Source: Lunularia cruciata
Lineage: Eukaryota > Streptophyta > Marchantiopsida > Lunulariales > Lunulariaceae
Assembly (NCBI GenBank): GCA_948567375.1
Contig: OX419755.1
Coordinates: forward strand, 59,655,945 to 59,719,944
DNA length: 64,000 bases
Direction of reading: 5' to 3'
Made by a program: the position numbers and the translations under genes. This document shows positions 46,926 through 58,769 of the stretch, piece by piece. Under the pieces are notes generated by a model. It ran no database searches and had not been told where the DNA came from. It saw only the letters and a program-made list of their open reading frames with translations. Positions within the stretch are counted from its first letter, which is position 1, and each line of letters opens with the position of its first letter.

Positions 46926-49900
46926 CATTGGAGATGATATGGAGTATTATCAACGAGTGATAGCTTCTGAGGTCCCAATGGTAGTTCCAATAGTTTGTAC
47001 GCCTTCTAGAGTGATCATATTGACTCTGTATTGAAGTAGACATTAGCAATTTAGTGTTGCAAGAACCATGGATCCACAATTGCAAGGGATGTTGAATGAC
47101 TTTTGAGAGATTAAGATGACCATGGAAGCATTACAAAGTCAAGTGTAGATCTTCAAGAACAATCAAGCTATGCAAGAAGAAGAGCTGTCTCAAAACTCAG
47201 TATCTACAATTGAAGTACTTGGAGAGGCACATGTGCCTACAAACCCTATCAACAATGAAGCCACATTGCTACTCCGGATGAAGAAGACCTGCAAAATTGA
47301 GCCTTACAAGGGGCAACATATGATGGGAGTAGTGGAAAATTGGATCTCAAGAATGAATCAATATTTTTGATTGTTCTCAATAGAGATCACGGAGCATGCT
47401 GTAGGTGTGTTTGCATGTGGGTACTTGACCAATAAAGCCCTCACATGGTATGATGCTTGGGAATGATCATGTTGGCCGAGAGAAGGGAGGTCATGTGGAC
47501 GGCAATGCAAGAAGGATTGTTGAAGAATTTCCAATTGGTGGATTTTGTGCAGATGGCTCAAACCCGACTATAGGGATTGAGATAAAAGAACAACATACAA
47601 GAGTATATGGAGACATTTCTAGATCTACAAGTCATGATAACCAACATGAGTCTAACAGATTCTCTCGACAATTTCAAACAAGGGTTAAAGGAGCGGATTT
47701 GCCAAGAAGTCATGGTGCAAAATCCTCACATAGTATTTGAAGCCATTACTTGTGTGTAGAGAATAGTAGGAGCATTAGGTGGGGGTGAAGGAGTAGTTCC
47801 ACCTCAACATTATTGGGCAGAAATGCCACCCATGGGTGGACTAGTACCGATGGAATTGGGCAACCTTCAATTTCAAGATCAAGGAGCACAACCGCATCAA
47901 GAGGGAGAAGAACAAAGAGATGGAGTTCCACGAGGAGAAGGTACTCAAGGAGAAGAACTCCATTGCTATAATTGTGGCCATATTGGGCACATATCTACCA
48001 ACTGTTGCACTTTTTTCCCTAAAGGCCCTCGGCCTTCATACGGGCAATCTTTGAACAATATGGAGAGGTACATTGAAGAGGAAGAGGTGGAAATAACTTT
48101 GAAAAACAAAGATCACCAACAAATGTACCTCGCACCCTTGCTGGCTCAATAAGGAAGCAAAGAAGCAAGGGAAGGAAGAAGACAAATGTGCAAAGATCTT
48201 GAAAGGCAACCTCACAATTGATTGTCATGAATGGAGTCCTAGAAGGCAATCTAGTGAGAGTATTAATTGATCAAGGAGCAACAGAGAATTTCTTATCTTG
48301 CTCTATTGCAATAAGATTAGAAATGGATCTAGAGAGAGATGTGAGTGAAGAAGTAGAGTTGCCTAATAGGCAAACAAAGAGGATTGAATCATTACCTAGA
48401 CGGGTAATACTCTTTGTAGGAGAATATTAGGAAGCAATTGAATGGCGAGTGATACAATTAGCTAGTTATGATGCACTCTTAGGCATACCATGGATGAAGC
48501 GTTACAACCCTATGGTAGATTGGAGGAAGAAAGTAGTGAGAACCCACCAATGGTCAATCATTGGTGTTAAAGAAAAATCGCACAGGTAGGAATTGCCTCT
48601 ATATGCCATAGGAGCGGGAACTATCCATAAGACCAATAGATGTTTCATGGGTCTAATAAGAGAAGTCCAGAGTGCACAACTCCATGGACAAATTCTTGAG
48701 AAATTGAAGGATGTGGTAGATGAATTTCAAGATGTCTTTCCCGATGATCTACCCTTAGGATTACCACCAGAAAGGAGAGTAGATCATAAAATCGAGACAC
48801 TCCCGAGGAAGACACCTCCTTGTTAGGCCCCATATTGCCTATCACCTAATGAGTTGGAGGAGTGTAAGACTCAAATTAAGGAGATGCTGCAAAAGAGGTT
48901 CATCCAACCTAGCGTATCACCATATGGGGCTCCTGTCTTGTTTATGAAGAAGAAAGATGGTATAATGCGCATGTGCATTGACTATCAAGGTCTCAATCAA
49001 CAAACAGTGAAGAATAAATACCCCTTACATTGCATGGATGACCTATTTGATCAACTCTATGGAGCAAGATACTTTACCAAATTGGACTTGCGGAGTGGTT
49101 ACAATCAAATCCAAATTGCAGAGGAAGATGTGTACAAAACTACCTTTTGAACCAGGTATGGCCACTTCGAGTATCTTGTGATAACTTTTGGCCTCACCAA
49201 TGCACTTGCCACTTTCATGAGTCTAATGGATGACATATTTTGTCCATACTTGAATAAGTCTATCATTATCTTCTTGGATGATATCTTAGTATATAGTAGC
49301 ATGATGATAGAACACAAACAACTTCTATGAGAGGTCCTCTAGATTCTAAGACAGAATTGATTGTACACCAAAATCTCAAAGTGTGAGTTTGGCAAGTTTG
49401 AAGTAGACTACTTGAGGCATAGAGTAAGTGTTAAGGGCATTCAAGTATTGATCAATAAAATAGAGGTCATTCAAAAATGGAGTGCCCTAGAAGATCAGAC
49501 TCAACTCAAGAGCTTCTTGGGGTTGACGAGATTCTATCGTAGATTTGTCAAGGACTTTTCCAAGGTTGCACAGCCTTTAACGGCACTACTTGGAAAGGGG
49601 AAGAAGTGGACGTGGGGAACCACACAAGAGTTGGCCTTTCAAAAATTGAATGCCGCCTTACTACATGCACCAATCTTGAAGTAGTATGACCCAAAACGTC
49701 CAATCAAGTTGGCTATAGATGCATCAAGCATAGTAATAGGAGCAGTCCTACAACAAGAGTGGCATGATTGATGGCATCCAATTGCATATTTCTCTCAAAA
49801 GTTGTTACCAGCAGAGCGCAACTACCACACCACAAAATGAGAAGAGCTGGCCATTGTTTTGGCAACCAAGCATTGGAAGCATTATTTGGGCAAGAAGGCA

Positions 49901-50832
49901 TTTGTAGTAGAGATAGGCCACAAACCTCTAGTCTAGCTCGAGACCCAGAAGGATCTATCTCATTGCCAGATTTGGTGGGCAGAGTGGTGACAACGCTTCA
50001 GCATAACAATCACCTATGTAGAAGGTAAGAAGCAACTTGCAGATGCATTCACCCGCATGCCAATGGAAAACAACTTGGTGGTAGAGGTTAAGGTTAACCT
50101 TGAATTCTGGCCAAAGATTCTGGCTGTTACAAAAACTGATCCACAGATTGTAGAGGCACAATCATCCAAAGGCGTCACAAACACCCCAAGACTCACCTTT
50201 TGTAATGGAAATTATGGATCCCAAATGTCCTAGAATTACGTACCACCATTCTAGCAGAATGTCATGATTTGGCCATTGTAGGTCATGTCGGAGTGGACAA
50301 GACCTTGGATGCAATCCAACACCATTACTATTGGCCCAAGATGAGCAACAACGTGATGGAATACATGCACAACTACCTACTTTGTCAACAGAACAAAGCT
50401 TCTAATCAAGAACCTGTAGGGCTCCTTCAACCTCTCCCCACTCCTACCCAATGTTGAGAACAAGTGAGTATGGATCTTGTTTGTGAATTACCCAAGACCA
50501 CCTCAGTGTTTGATTCTATCGTGGTCTTTGTGGACCGGCTCAACAAAATGATTCATGTACGCCCTACCACCAAGGAGGTGACCACCCCACAACTAGCTCA
50601 ATTATACTTAGATGTAGTCTTCTCTTACCATGGCTTGTCTAGAGGACTTATCACAGATAGAGGCACTCAATTCACCAGTTTGTTTTGGCAAACACTCTTT
50701 GGTTTCTTCAAAACCAAGTTGGCCATGTCCACAACTTACCACCCACAAATAGATGGCCAAACAAAGCGGGCTAATTGCACTATTGAAGACATGTTACACG
50801 GCTTCACCTTAGAAGAGCAAGAGAGGTGGGAC

Positions 50833-51524
50833 TATAACACCCATTTGTGCATGTGTGTGGTATTGTGATATTTAGCTTGGTATTACAAGTACTTAAGAGA
50901 TATTATTTATATAGAGATAAAGGATGGTTCTATATTAGTCATGGTTAGCTAAAGGTAGTCATAGCTAAGATAGAAGGGACCTTACTTTAGAGGAAGTAGA
51001 GAAGATGAGCACCACTATTTTGGATTTTAGTGTGTTGACTTGGTATTATTCCTAGGTGTTTGGCTTTGAGGAAAGAGTTGAGAACTCTTGGGCCCGCAAG
51101 CCTTTTTGTTTTGGATTCTTTTATAGTCCAAAGATAGCCCATGTGAAGGAATCCTTGACTTAGTGGTTGGGTCAAGATAAGACCACATGCTTAGGGAAAT
51201 ATGCCCATGTGAATGGATATTCCTTTCTACCTTTTGACTCTACTTGGATTTTAGTCTAGTAACTTGAGTTACTATGGTAATTAATAACTTTGGTACGAAA
51301 TTATTTCACAAGTATATAAACAAGGGGTGAGGAGGTACTCATCATCCTTTCATTTGCAACTATTTCTCTTTCATTGAGTTCTCTAGTGAGCAATGTCTTG
51401 AGTCTTGGAGTGTTAGCCTTGGAGGAGTATGATGGAGTTTGGGTTCCTTGCCTTCTTAGTCCATGGTGCACTACCATAATAGCCATTAGAGGTTCATCCT
51501 GAGTGAGAGACAAGCCGGCTCACA
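50833..51524 (+). mobile_element. About 691 bp LTR-like element inserted in the gypsy-2 integrase
   Basis: Removing it restores the flanking integrase sequence (…EEQERWD / LLPLVELAYNN region). Ends read TATAACACCC and GGCTCACA, with GGAC on both sides. It has a TATA-like 'gtatataaacaa' near 51313 and no coding frame. It looks like a solo LTR or short non-autonomous element. An inverted copy lies at 55549-56238. Confidence 0.75.
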
Positions 51525-52234
51525 GGACACCCTACTCCCGCTAGTGGAATTGGCTTACAACAATTTAGTGAATGCATCTACCCATGTCACTTTGTTCTTC
51601 CTCATGTATGCTGATCATCCTTTCACACCATCTAGCTTGATGAAGATCCGTCTAGTGGCTACCAAGGTTGATGCAGTCAACTCATTTGTTTCTAGAATTT
51701 AACAAGGTGTGGAGAGCGCCAAGCAAAGATTACAAATTGCACAAAATTGATAGAAGCAATATGCTGATGCACACTGTAGGCACATGGAGTTCAATGTTGG
51801 GGATCAAGTGTGGCTATCAACAACTAACCTTACATTATTTAGACCTCATAAGCTCAGACCTTGTTTTATTGGGCCTTTCTTGATTCTTTGTTGCGTTGGC
51901 ACTATGGCCTATTACCTTGAGCTACCATCACAAATGAAGATCCATCTAGTGTTCCATGTTTCTCTACTATGCAGATATGTTTCCCGATCAGGCCATTCCA
52001 CACAAGACATTTGATCTTGTCCGACACTCATTGATGGCGTAGAAGAATATGAAGTAGAGCATATTCTCCAAAACTGCATACGTGGTACTTGTCATCCATG
52101 AGTGGAATATCTCATATAGTGGAAAGGTTACCCCCTCTATGAAGCAACTTGCGAGCCCGCTGCCAATTTGACCCATGCACCGGTGTTGATACAAGCATTT
52201 GAGCAACAATTGCACAACAAAGACGTTGCGTCTT

Positions 52235-52247
52235 AAAAGGAGGGAGG
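52235..52247 (+). other. Polypurine tract of gypsy-2
   Basis: AAAAGGAGGGAGG lies just before the 3' LTR, the same position as in gypsy-1. Confidence 0.75.
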
Positions 52248-52249
52248 TC

Positions 52250-52967
52250 TATAATACCAAGAGCTAGCCATATGATCTAGATGGAGAATTTGGTTTGGTA
52301 ACATCTAGAATGAGGTTTTACATGATGGTCAAAATAGATCAAATAGAAGTATCACCAAAGAGTACTTCTACTAATAGGGCAGAAATCGAAATGGACTTGA
52401 GAACCTTAGAACCAATAGCAAGACATATGATTTAAAGGTGAGAATTGGTTTGGTAACATCTAGAAGAATGTTACACATGATGGACCAATAGATTTGAAAG
52501 AGGTGTCACCAAAAGGGGATTTCTACTAATAGAGTAGGAACCAAAATATGCCTAAAATCTTTTAAGGCAATTTTGGAGGCCTAAACGGATGAATTAGGCC
52601 TCAAAAATGTAAACACTCCCCCCATAAATGAAGGAAAGGCTGGCCTTCTCTCCCCTTGGTTTGTCTCATTGAGCACTTTCTAATGGTACCTTATGTGATT
52701 CTGAGACTCCTATAGGAAGATTCCCTAAAAGATTCCCTTTGGTTAAAGCTTGTTTGACCAGCTAGATAGGACCTAGACCGACATGTCAACCATCCAAGTT
52801 AGTAATCCAAGGGTAGAGCTTGCTGACATGTCACTTATCTGTGTGCCTAATCCTATGATGGAGATCCACTTGGTCTATATAATAAAGAGAAGGTGCTCCT
52901 TTGGAGCATCAAATGTTTGAGTGTGAAGTTTGTGTTTTCTCTCTACTCCTATCCTCGGAGCATTACA
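52250..52967 (+). repeat. 3' LTR of gypsy-2
   Basis: It runs from 'tataataccaagagctagcc' to 'cctcggagcattaca', collinear with the gypsy-1 LTRs in the opposite orientation. Confidence 0.88.
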
Positions 52968-53395
52968 CTACCCTTAGAAACTATACTTGAATTGATGGAG
53001 ACATAATTTGGAGGTGAATACTATCTCCATAGCTCAAACTCCTCCAAGTGAGTTATCTTGAACTCATGGTAGTCATTCATTAGTGGACCTTCTAAGTGCT
53101 GAATAACCCCTTCCATGCAATGAAAGGTGTGAGCAAAGTTGGGTTCCGTATCTATTGTAGATCACACCAACTATCAAAATCCTAGATGAAGTCATCCAAG
53201 TCAATGGTACCCACTATATGAAAGTAACACCTTGGGCCTTTGGAGGCCCCATAAATCTTGTCCATGTCCCACAATAACTGTGCAAACACACCAAGTGCAC
53301 TCTCAACTAAATCAACTCTTGTGTCAAACTCCAACTCAGAGTCAATCTCCTCCTTCACTTGGACCTAAGATACAAGCTGATACCAAATGCCACTC
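52968..53395 (-). mobile_element. Gypsy leader and gag-like remnant
   Basis: The minus strand has TTGGTATCAGCTTG near 53380-53393, a diverged tRNA-Met primer-site-like sequence. A frame follows with VKEEIDSELEFDTRVDLVES and CYFHIVGTIDLDDFI, in the style of gypsy gag proteins. It is cut off at the end of gypsy-2. Assignment is tentative. Confidence 0.4.
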
Positions 53396-55548
53396 TGAGT
53401 AAACTCATTATGTAATGTAGGGCTATCTCCTTTGGAATCACTAAAGAACTCCATTGTGACAAAATAACCACAAACTGCAAACCGCAAACCACAATTGCAA
53501 GTACCTCACCAAGTGCGAACACCACCAAGTACCAACACCAACCGAGCACCACCCACTAGTGTAGCCCTAACTATGACAACTACACTTGAGGAAAATGTGA
53601 CCTGTAACCTGCCATCACAACATGCACTCTCATGATGTTGTACTTTTCCTTTCTCTCTCTAGGACCACACAAGGTGCCTAGCTATGGAGACTATAGATCA
53701 GAGGCTAGAGGTAAACACATAACTACTTGACTAAATAAATGTGTTACCCAACTGCCGGAACCCTCCTTTCTCGTAACTAATATTGTTGCTATTGAGAAGA
53801 GTAGTGACAAATAACCTAACCTTTCATCACAACACTCACTCTTGGTCTGCTGGTCATCACTTCAGCATTACCAAGGAAAAATACACAACACTTTTAGAAG
53901 GAAACAAACTAAGCGCAATGCTCGCACACCAATCCAAACCAAGTGGGCATACAAACATACATGCAAGTACAAAGAGGACCCAATCACAAGAATATGATAA
54001 CAACTCTCTATTATTTTTGTTGGAAAAGAGTTTCAAAGCCTTCTTGCTCTATCATCAAGCTCATTTCAACTTGTACTCTAAGTCTTGCCTAATCCAGACT
54101 TCATAGTTCAATAAATTTCTACTCCAAGTTGGGAATTCCTATGTCTTCTTGATGGGGAAAACTTTGTGCAACCCATATGAATATAAACTTTTTTGTGTAG
54201 CTTGGATTCAAGTGTTCTAGAATTCAATGGAAAGCTTATGAAACAATCTTTCCAATGACATAAAATAGGCCTCAATCAAATTGCTACAGCTCTCCTAAAA
54301 GCCTCTCAAATTTAGCCAGGTTTTGTACAACTTTCACCCTAATTTTGAAACCCTTATTTTAGGATTTACTCCTGGTTCTAGGCAACTACTCCCTAAATTT
54401 TTGATTCAGAAGTACACCTGATCCTTTAAAACACTCTAGAAACTTAGAACACTCAATCATAGTCACAAGATAGGAGAATTGACATTCAATCAAGATGGAA
54501 GATAAAAACTGCTCTATTGAGCTTATGATAGTATATGCAGTAGAATTTTTTGCATCAGATCTCACTCTCCATAGACCTAGAGCCACCTTTATTTTTCATA
54601 ATAGCTGGTTGTGTCCTTGTTTAAACTCCAATAAATTTTGTAGCCTAATCCAATCCCAATCCCTAGACGTGGATCAATTCTTGAGTTGGGCTAATTTGTG
54701 AGCTCTACACACCCATGTATACTTGATCCAAGACCCTGAATTCTCTATTTCAAGAATTCACATGAAACCTTTGCACAAAGGTACAAACCCTAACCAACAA
54801 TAGGACTGGAATTTTTCATAAGGTATCTCAAACCACAACTTGGGGAGTGACCAAAACTCCAAACCCGATTATCAGCTTTTCTCCAACACCTTACATCTCA
54901 AAAGCTTCAACTTCAATCAATCAGATCTAATTTGAGATTGATCCAAAATTACAATTCCTTGTAGTTATAACTATAAGAACTTTATCTTCTCTCCAACCCT
55001 AATGATAGATCATGAAAATATATCAACAAGCTCTACCAATTGCCTACTTTGTACTCTTTGGTATGAGTTCTACTCCCTTTGACTCAATTGATGATATCCC
55101 TCTCAAAATCTGCTCAAATTGTCTGATTTTAGTCTTATGATTGTAGCTTGTCAGCCTCTCTCTCCAACTATGGTCTTCTCTTTTCAAATCCCCTCCCCAA
55201 ACTCCACCAATGGTTGAAAACTCCAGACTCCTTCTCTTGGAACCCAATCTCTTGGAAATTTATCCTTTAGTTTCTTCACTTTTTGACAAATGGACCCACA
55301 ACTCTACCTTGAAGCTTATAAGAAAAAGTTCAAGCATTACCCAACTATAGAAGCACATAGATTGTCAAGTTCTAGACATGTTCATAAGTAAACATCGGAA
55401 GGATAATTGGATCCGGGTTTCCCATCACTAACTCTATGAATACCACCCCAAAATGTGCCACCATCCAATTTCGTAAGCTATCACAATGTAAAATATGAAG
55501 TTTGATGAGAAAAGGATTTGGGAGTGGCAGATCAGGAACATGGTGCAC
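53396..55548. other. Non-coding stretch, probably old LTR or leader sequence
   Basis: No convincing frame or element end. Around 53.95 kb 'gtacaaagaggacccaatca' resembles 'aaagaatagagggggtccaa' at 56.25 kb, so parts on both sides of the 690 bp insertion may belong to one older repeat. Confidence 0.35.
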
Positions 55549-56238
55549 TATGAGCTGGCATGTCTCTCACTCAAGGTGAACCTCTGATGGCTATTATGGT
55601 AGTGCACCATGGACTAAGAAGGCAAGGAACCCCAACTCCATCATACTCCTCCAAAGCTAACATTCCAAGACCCAAGACTTTGCTCACTAGAGAACTGAAT
55701 GAGAGAGAGATAATTGCAAATGAAAGGATGATGAGTACCTCTTCACCCCTTTTTTATATACTTGTGAAATAGTTACGTACCAAAGTTACTAATTACTGGA
55801 GTAACTCAAGTTACTAGGCTAAAAGTCAAGTAAAGTCAAAAGGTAGAAAGGAATATCCATTCACATGGGCATATTCCACTAGCATGTGATCTTATCTTGA
55901 CCCAACCACTAAGTCAAGGATTCCTTCACATGGGCTATCCTTGGACTATAGAAGAATCCAAAACAAAAAGGCTTGCAGACCCAAGAGTTCTCAACTCTTT
56001 CCTCAAAGCAAAATACCTAGGAATAATACCAAGTCAACACACTAAAATCCAAAATAGTGGTGCTCATCTTCTCTACTTTCTCTAAAGTAAGTCCCCTCTA
56101 TCTTAGCTATGATTAACTCTAGCTAATCATGATTTATGTAGAACCATCATTTATCTCTATATAAATAATATCTCTCAAGTACTTGTAATACCAAGCTAAA
56201 TATCACAATACCACACACATGCACAAATGGGTGTTATA
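55549..56238 (-). mobile_element. Inverted copy of the 691 bp LTR-like element
   Basis: It matches 50833-51524 along its whole length in the opposite orientation, with the same TATA-like site (near 55755). GCAC lies on both sides, outside TATGAGC and GTTATA. No coding capacity. Confidence 0.75.
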
Positions 56239-57179
56239 GCACAAATAGGAAGCAAAGAATAGAGGGGGTCCAATCATAAGAAATCTAAACAAAAACCTTT
56301 CATCTCATAAAACAACACTAGACTAACTCTACCACCATTTAGCATTTGATATAATAGGAGTTCATATCTACATCTTAAGTTACCAAGATCACCAAGAATG
56401 AGATCAAACCACCTTTCCTAACCAAAGCTACAGGTATATAAATAATAGTGGAACAGTCACTAGGACAACAAGTGTGGGTGGACTAGTTGGCTAGGGCACC
56501 AGTCTAGGAACCAAAGATCTAGGGGTCAAACTCTATTGCGTACAATCTAGCACAATGTGCAGATTTTGCTAAACATTGACCAAGATCTACTCTAAATTAG
56601 CTAGCTTCACGCCAGCTTGCTGGTCCTTCTAGGCTTTTGTAGCCTCTCATAGCCCTATGTCTCAAAGCCTCTAAACACCAAAATTCAGCCAAATGAGGCC
56701 TTTCTCTCAAGTGAAACTCTTCCAAACCTAGCCAACAAGCAAAAATCCTCCAAATTTGGCCAAAATCTGACATAATCTCTAGCAAAAATCTGACATTAAC
56801 CCCTAAAGTTGGCCAATCGCCAAATCCGTTGCTAATTCTTCACTCAAGCCAAATTGGAAAAACCTGTTTCTCCAAATCACAAATTCACGAGGGTGGATTC
56901 CCAACTCCATCTTCAATTTCACTTTCTGAGCCCAACTCATAACAAATTGGTCCTACTTTCACCTCTTGAGTTCAAAATCAAAACTATCATTTGAAAATTT
57001 CTTCTCTTTGCTCAAAATTTGGCCAACACTTCCACACACTATTTGCCTCATTGCCAAATTTGCAGCAATCAAACAAGCTTTTGCACACCAAGGAAAACTT
57101 GAACTTCAATTGAGCTACCAATGATTAGTGAGTCTTGGACATACCACCAACACCCTTAGTTCCTACACCCAATTTTTCC
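56239..57179. other. Non-coding stretch
   Basis: Pyrimidine-rich, with repeated 'caaatttggccaaaatctga'-like phrases. I see no gene, RNA or clear element boundary. Confidence 0.4.
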
Positions 57180-58380
57180 CTGACCTCACTTCTTTGATGT
57201 AATAAATTTGTTTACACAACTTGACTCACACTCAATCAGATCAATACTTGATTTGTCACTCTATAATTTGCCAACAACTGGGCACTAATCATAATCAAGC
57301 CACATCCACTCTAGCTAAGATAATCTAGGTGACACTCATCGGCCTCTGTCCACCATAGCTAGGAACTCAAAGGCTCAACATCAAAGAAGTGAGCTCTCTA
57401 GAGTTGCACTTTGAAAGTATACCCCTTAGACTTGAGCTAGGTTTCAAACCCTAATGGTCTTGCTGACAGCACACCCAACGGTATGAATGGTGTAGAGTGA
57501 TGGTGGGCCCTACCATGAAGTCAGTACCTTGAACACAAAATCTGACTGTCGGAAAGTAGTCTATGAGTAATTGCTAAAATACCTCTAACCACTATCATTG
57601 CAACTCTAGTGTCCGAGCAATCTAGATGAGATTCTACAAATGGCATGACACTTTTGAATGAGAGAAACTCTTAATGCCTCACATGAGCTTAGGCTTTGGT
57701 ATTTATAAGGAATAAACAAGGCTCTTGAGAAGCTTCCTAAAATTTGCTTGCTTGGAAAGCAAGTCAAGTTAATTGGGAAGCTTCTCAAGAAACTTCTTTC
57801 TAGAAGCCGCTTTCTTGGCATGCAAGCGTAGCTAGCCAAGAAACTTCCCTAAGAAGCCACCTACTTGGCATGCAAGCTAAGCTAAACAAGAAGTTTCCCA
57901 AGAAGCTATCATGCATATATACATCACTATACAACATACATCATTGTCAAAATCACACACTATAGAAACACAACTCACACATAAGTCTTACATGGAGTCT
58001 AAAGTACCACAATAATTAGTTGTTTACACAACTCAAATCACACTCAATCAGATCAGTACTTGATCTAATCCTAATGGTCTCGCTGATTGCACACTTGACG
58101 GTCCAAACAATGCAAGGGATGGTGGGCCTCACTATGTAGTTAGTACTCCAAACAAAAAATCTTTCTGTCAACATGTAATCTATGAGTAACTACCAAATAC
58201 TCTTGACTAACAACACTACTACTCTAGAGTCTGAGCAATCTAGATGCGTGCTATAAATAGCGTGATAGTTGTCATGCATATATACATCACTACACAACAT
58301 ACATTGTTGTCAACATCATATATTAGAGAATCAGAACTCACACATAAGTCATACATGGACTCTAAAGTACCACAATTTTC
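57180..58380 (-). repeat. LTR-like sequences of the PHD-gypsy family, rearranged
   Basis: At least two partial LTR copies lie in tandem (about 57180-57650 and 57905-58380; shared 'gatggtgggccc', 'tagtctatgagtaa', 'gagcaatctagatg'). A hairpin-rich segment at 57651-57904 sits between them and resembles 41.33-41.53 kb. A TATA-like GCTATAAATAGC is near 58250. It borders the 3' end of the element below. Confidence 0.5.
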
Positions 58381-58568
58381 TCCCTAGTTGGCGGTTAGGT
58401 CCTTCTAACTTTAGATAGACATCTACTCCAAGTATATGGTATATCTTATGGTGGGCAAAAGATCAAGAGGCCGGGTGCTATGGAGCCCCATTATTATTCA
58501 CTTGCTTGCAATCTATACCATATAAAGAATGAACTTGCTATAGGTCAAGTACATCTAGGATATAACCA

Positions 58569-58769
58569 CTATCTCTGAGGAACCACCATGAGGGGAGGAG
58601 TCATACATGCCATATGCCATGCTCTCAAATAGCTATCACACATTAATATAGTAGCAGCTCCACTAGAAGAGCCACATAACATACATCTCAAGCCTACCCG
58701 TACAAGTGCTAAGCTTGGGTCCATAGAACCATCAATGTTTGGGAGGTGGCATGGATAACAATTGCACAC
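58569..58769 (-). pseudogene. PHD-finger-like domain at the end of the gypsy element
   Basis: The minus strand encodes a Cys-rich run with RCMLCGSSSGAATILMCDS followed by RAWHMACMTPPL. This parallels the C-x2-C … C-D-x-C … W-H-x2-C pattern of PHD fingers, which read histone tails. It sits downstream of the integrase, where chromoviruses carry a chromodomain. A second copy of the same segment is at 37.94-38.08 kb. Confidence 0.65.

Larger units (their letters stand above)
46930..52967 (+). mobile_element. gypsy-2, same chromovirus family as gypsy-1, 5'-truncated and broken
   Basis: It is collinear with gypsy-1 from the sequence about 480 bp downstream of that element's primer site onward, on the opposite strand. 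It has gag (47.07-48.15 kb, with the knuckle CYNCGHIGHISTNC near 47.97 kb), protease-like (48.22-48.43 kb), RT (48.85-49.35 kb), RNase H (49.5-50.0 kb), integrase (50.25-51.8 kb, split by a 691 bp insertion), the chromodomain region (52.05-52.2 kb) and a 3' LTR. There is no 5' LTR or primer site. It has many breaks and its LTR is clearly more diverged than the gypsy-1 pair, so it is older. Confidence 0.9.

Noticed and set aside
55500-56240. An independent small gene in the inverted 690 bp copy (frames of about 60-70 codons)
   Set aside because: The frames are not preserved between the two copies. The matching is at DNA level along the full length, as for a non-coding LTR.
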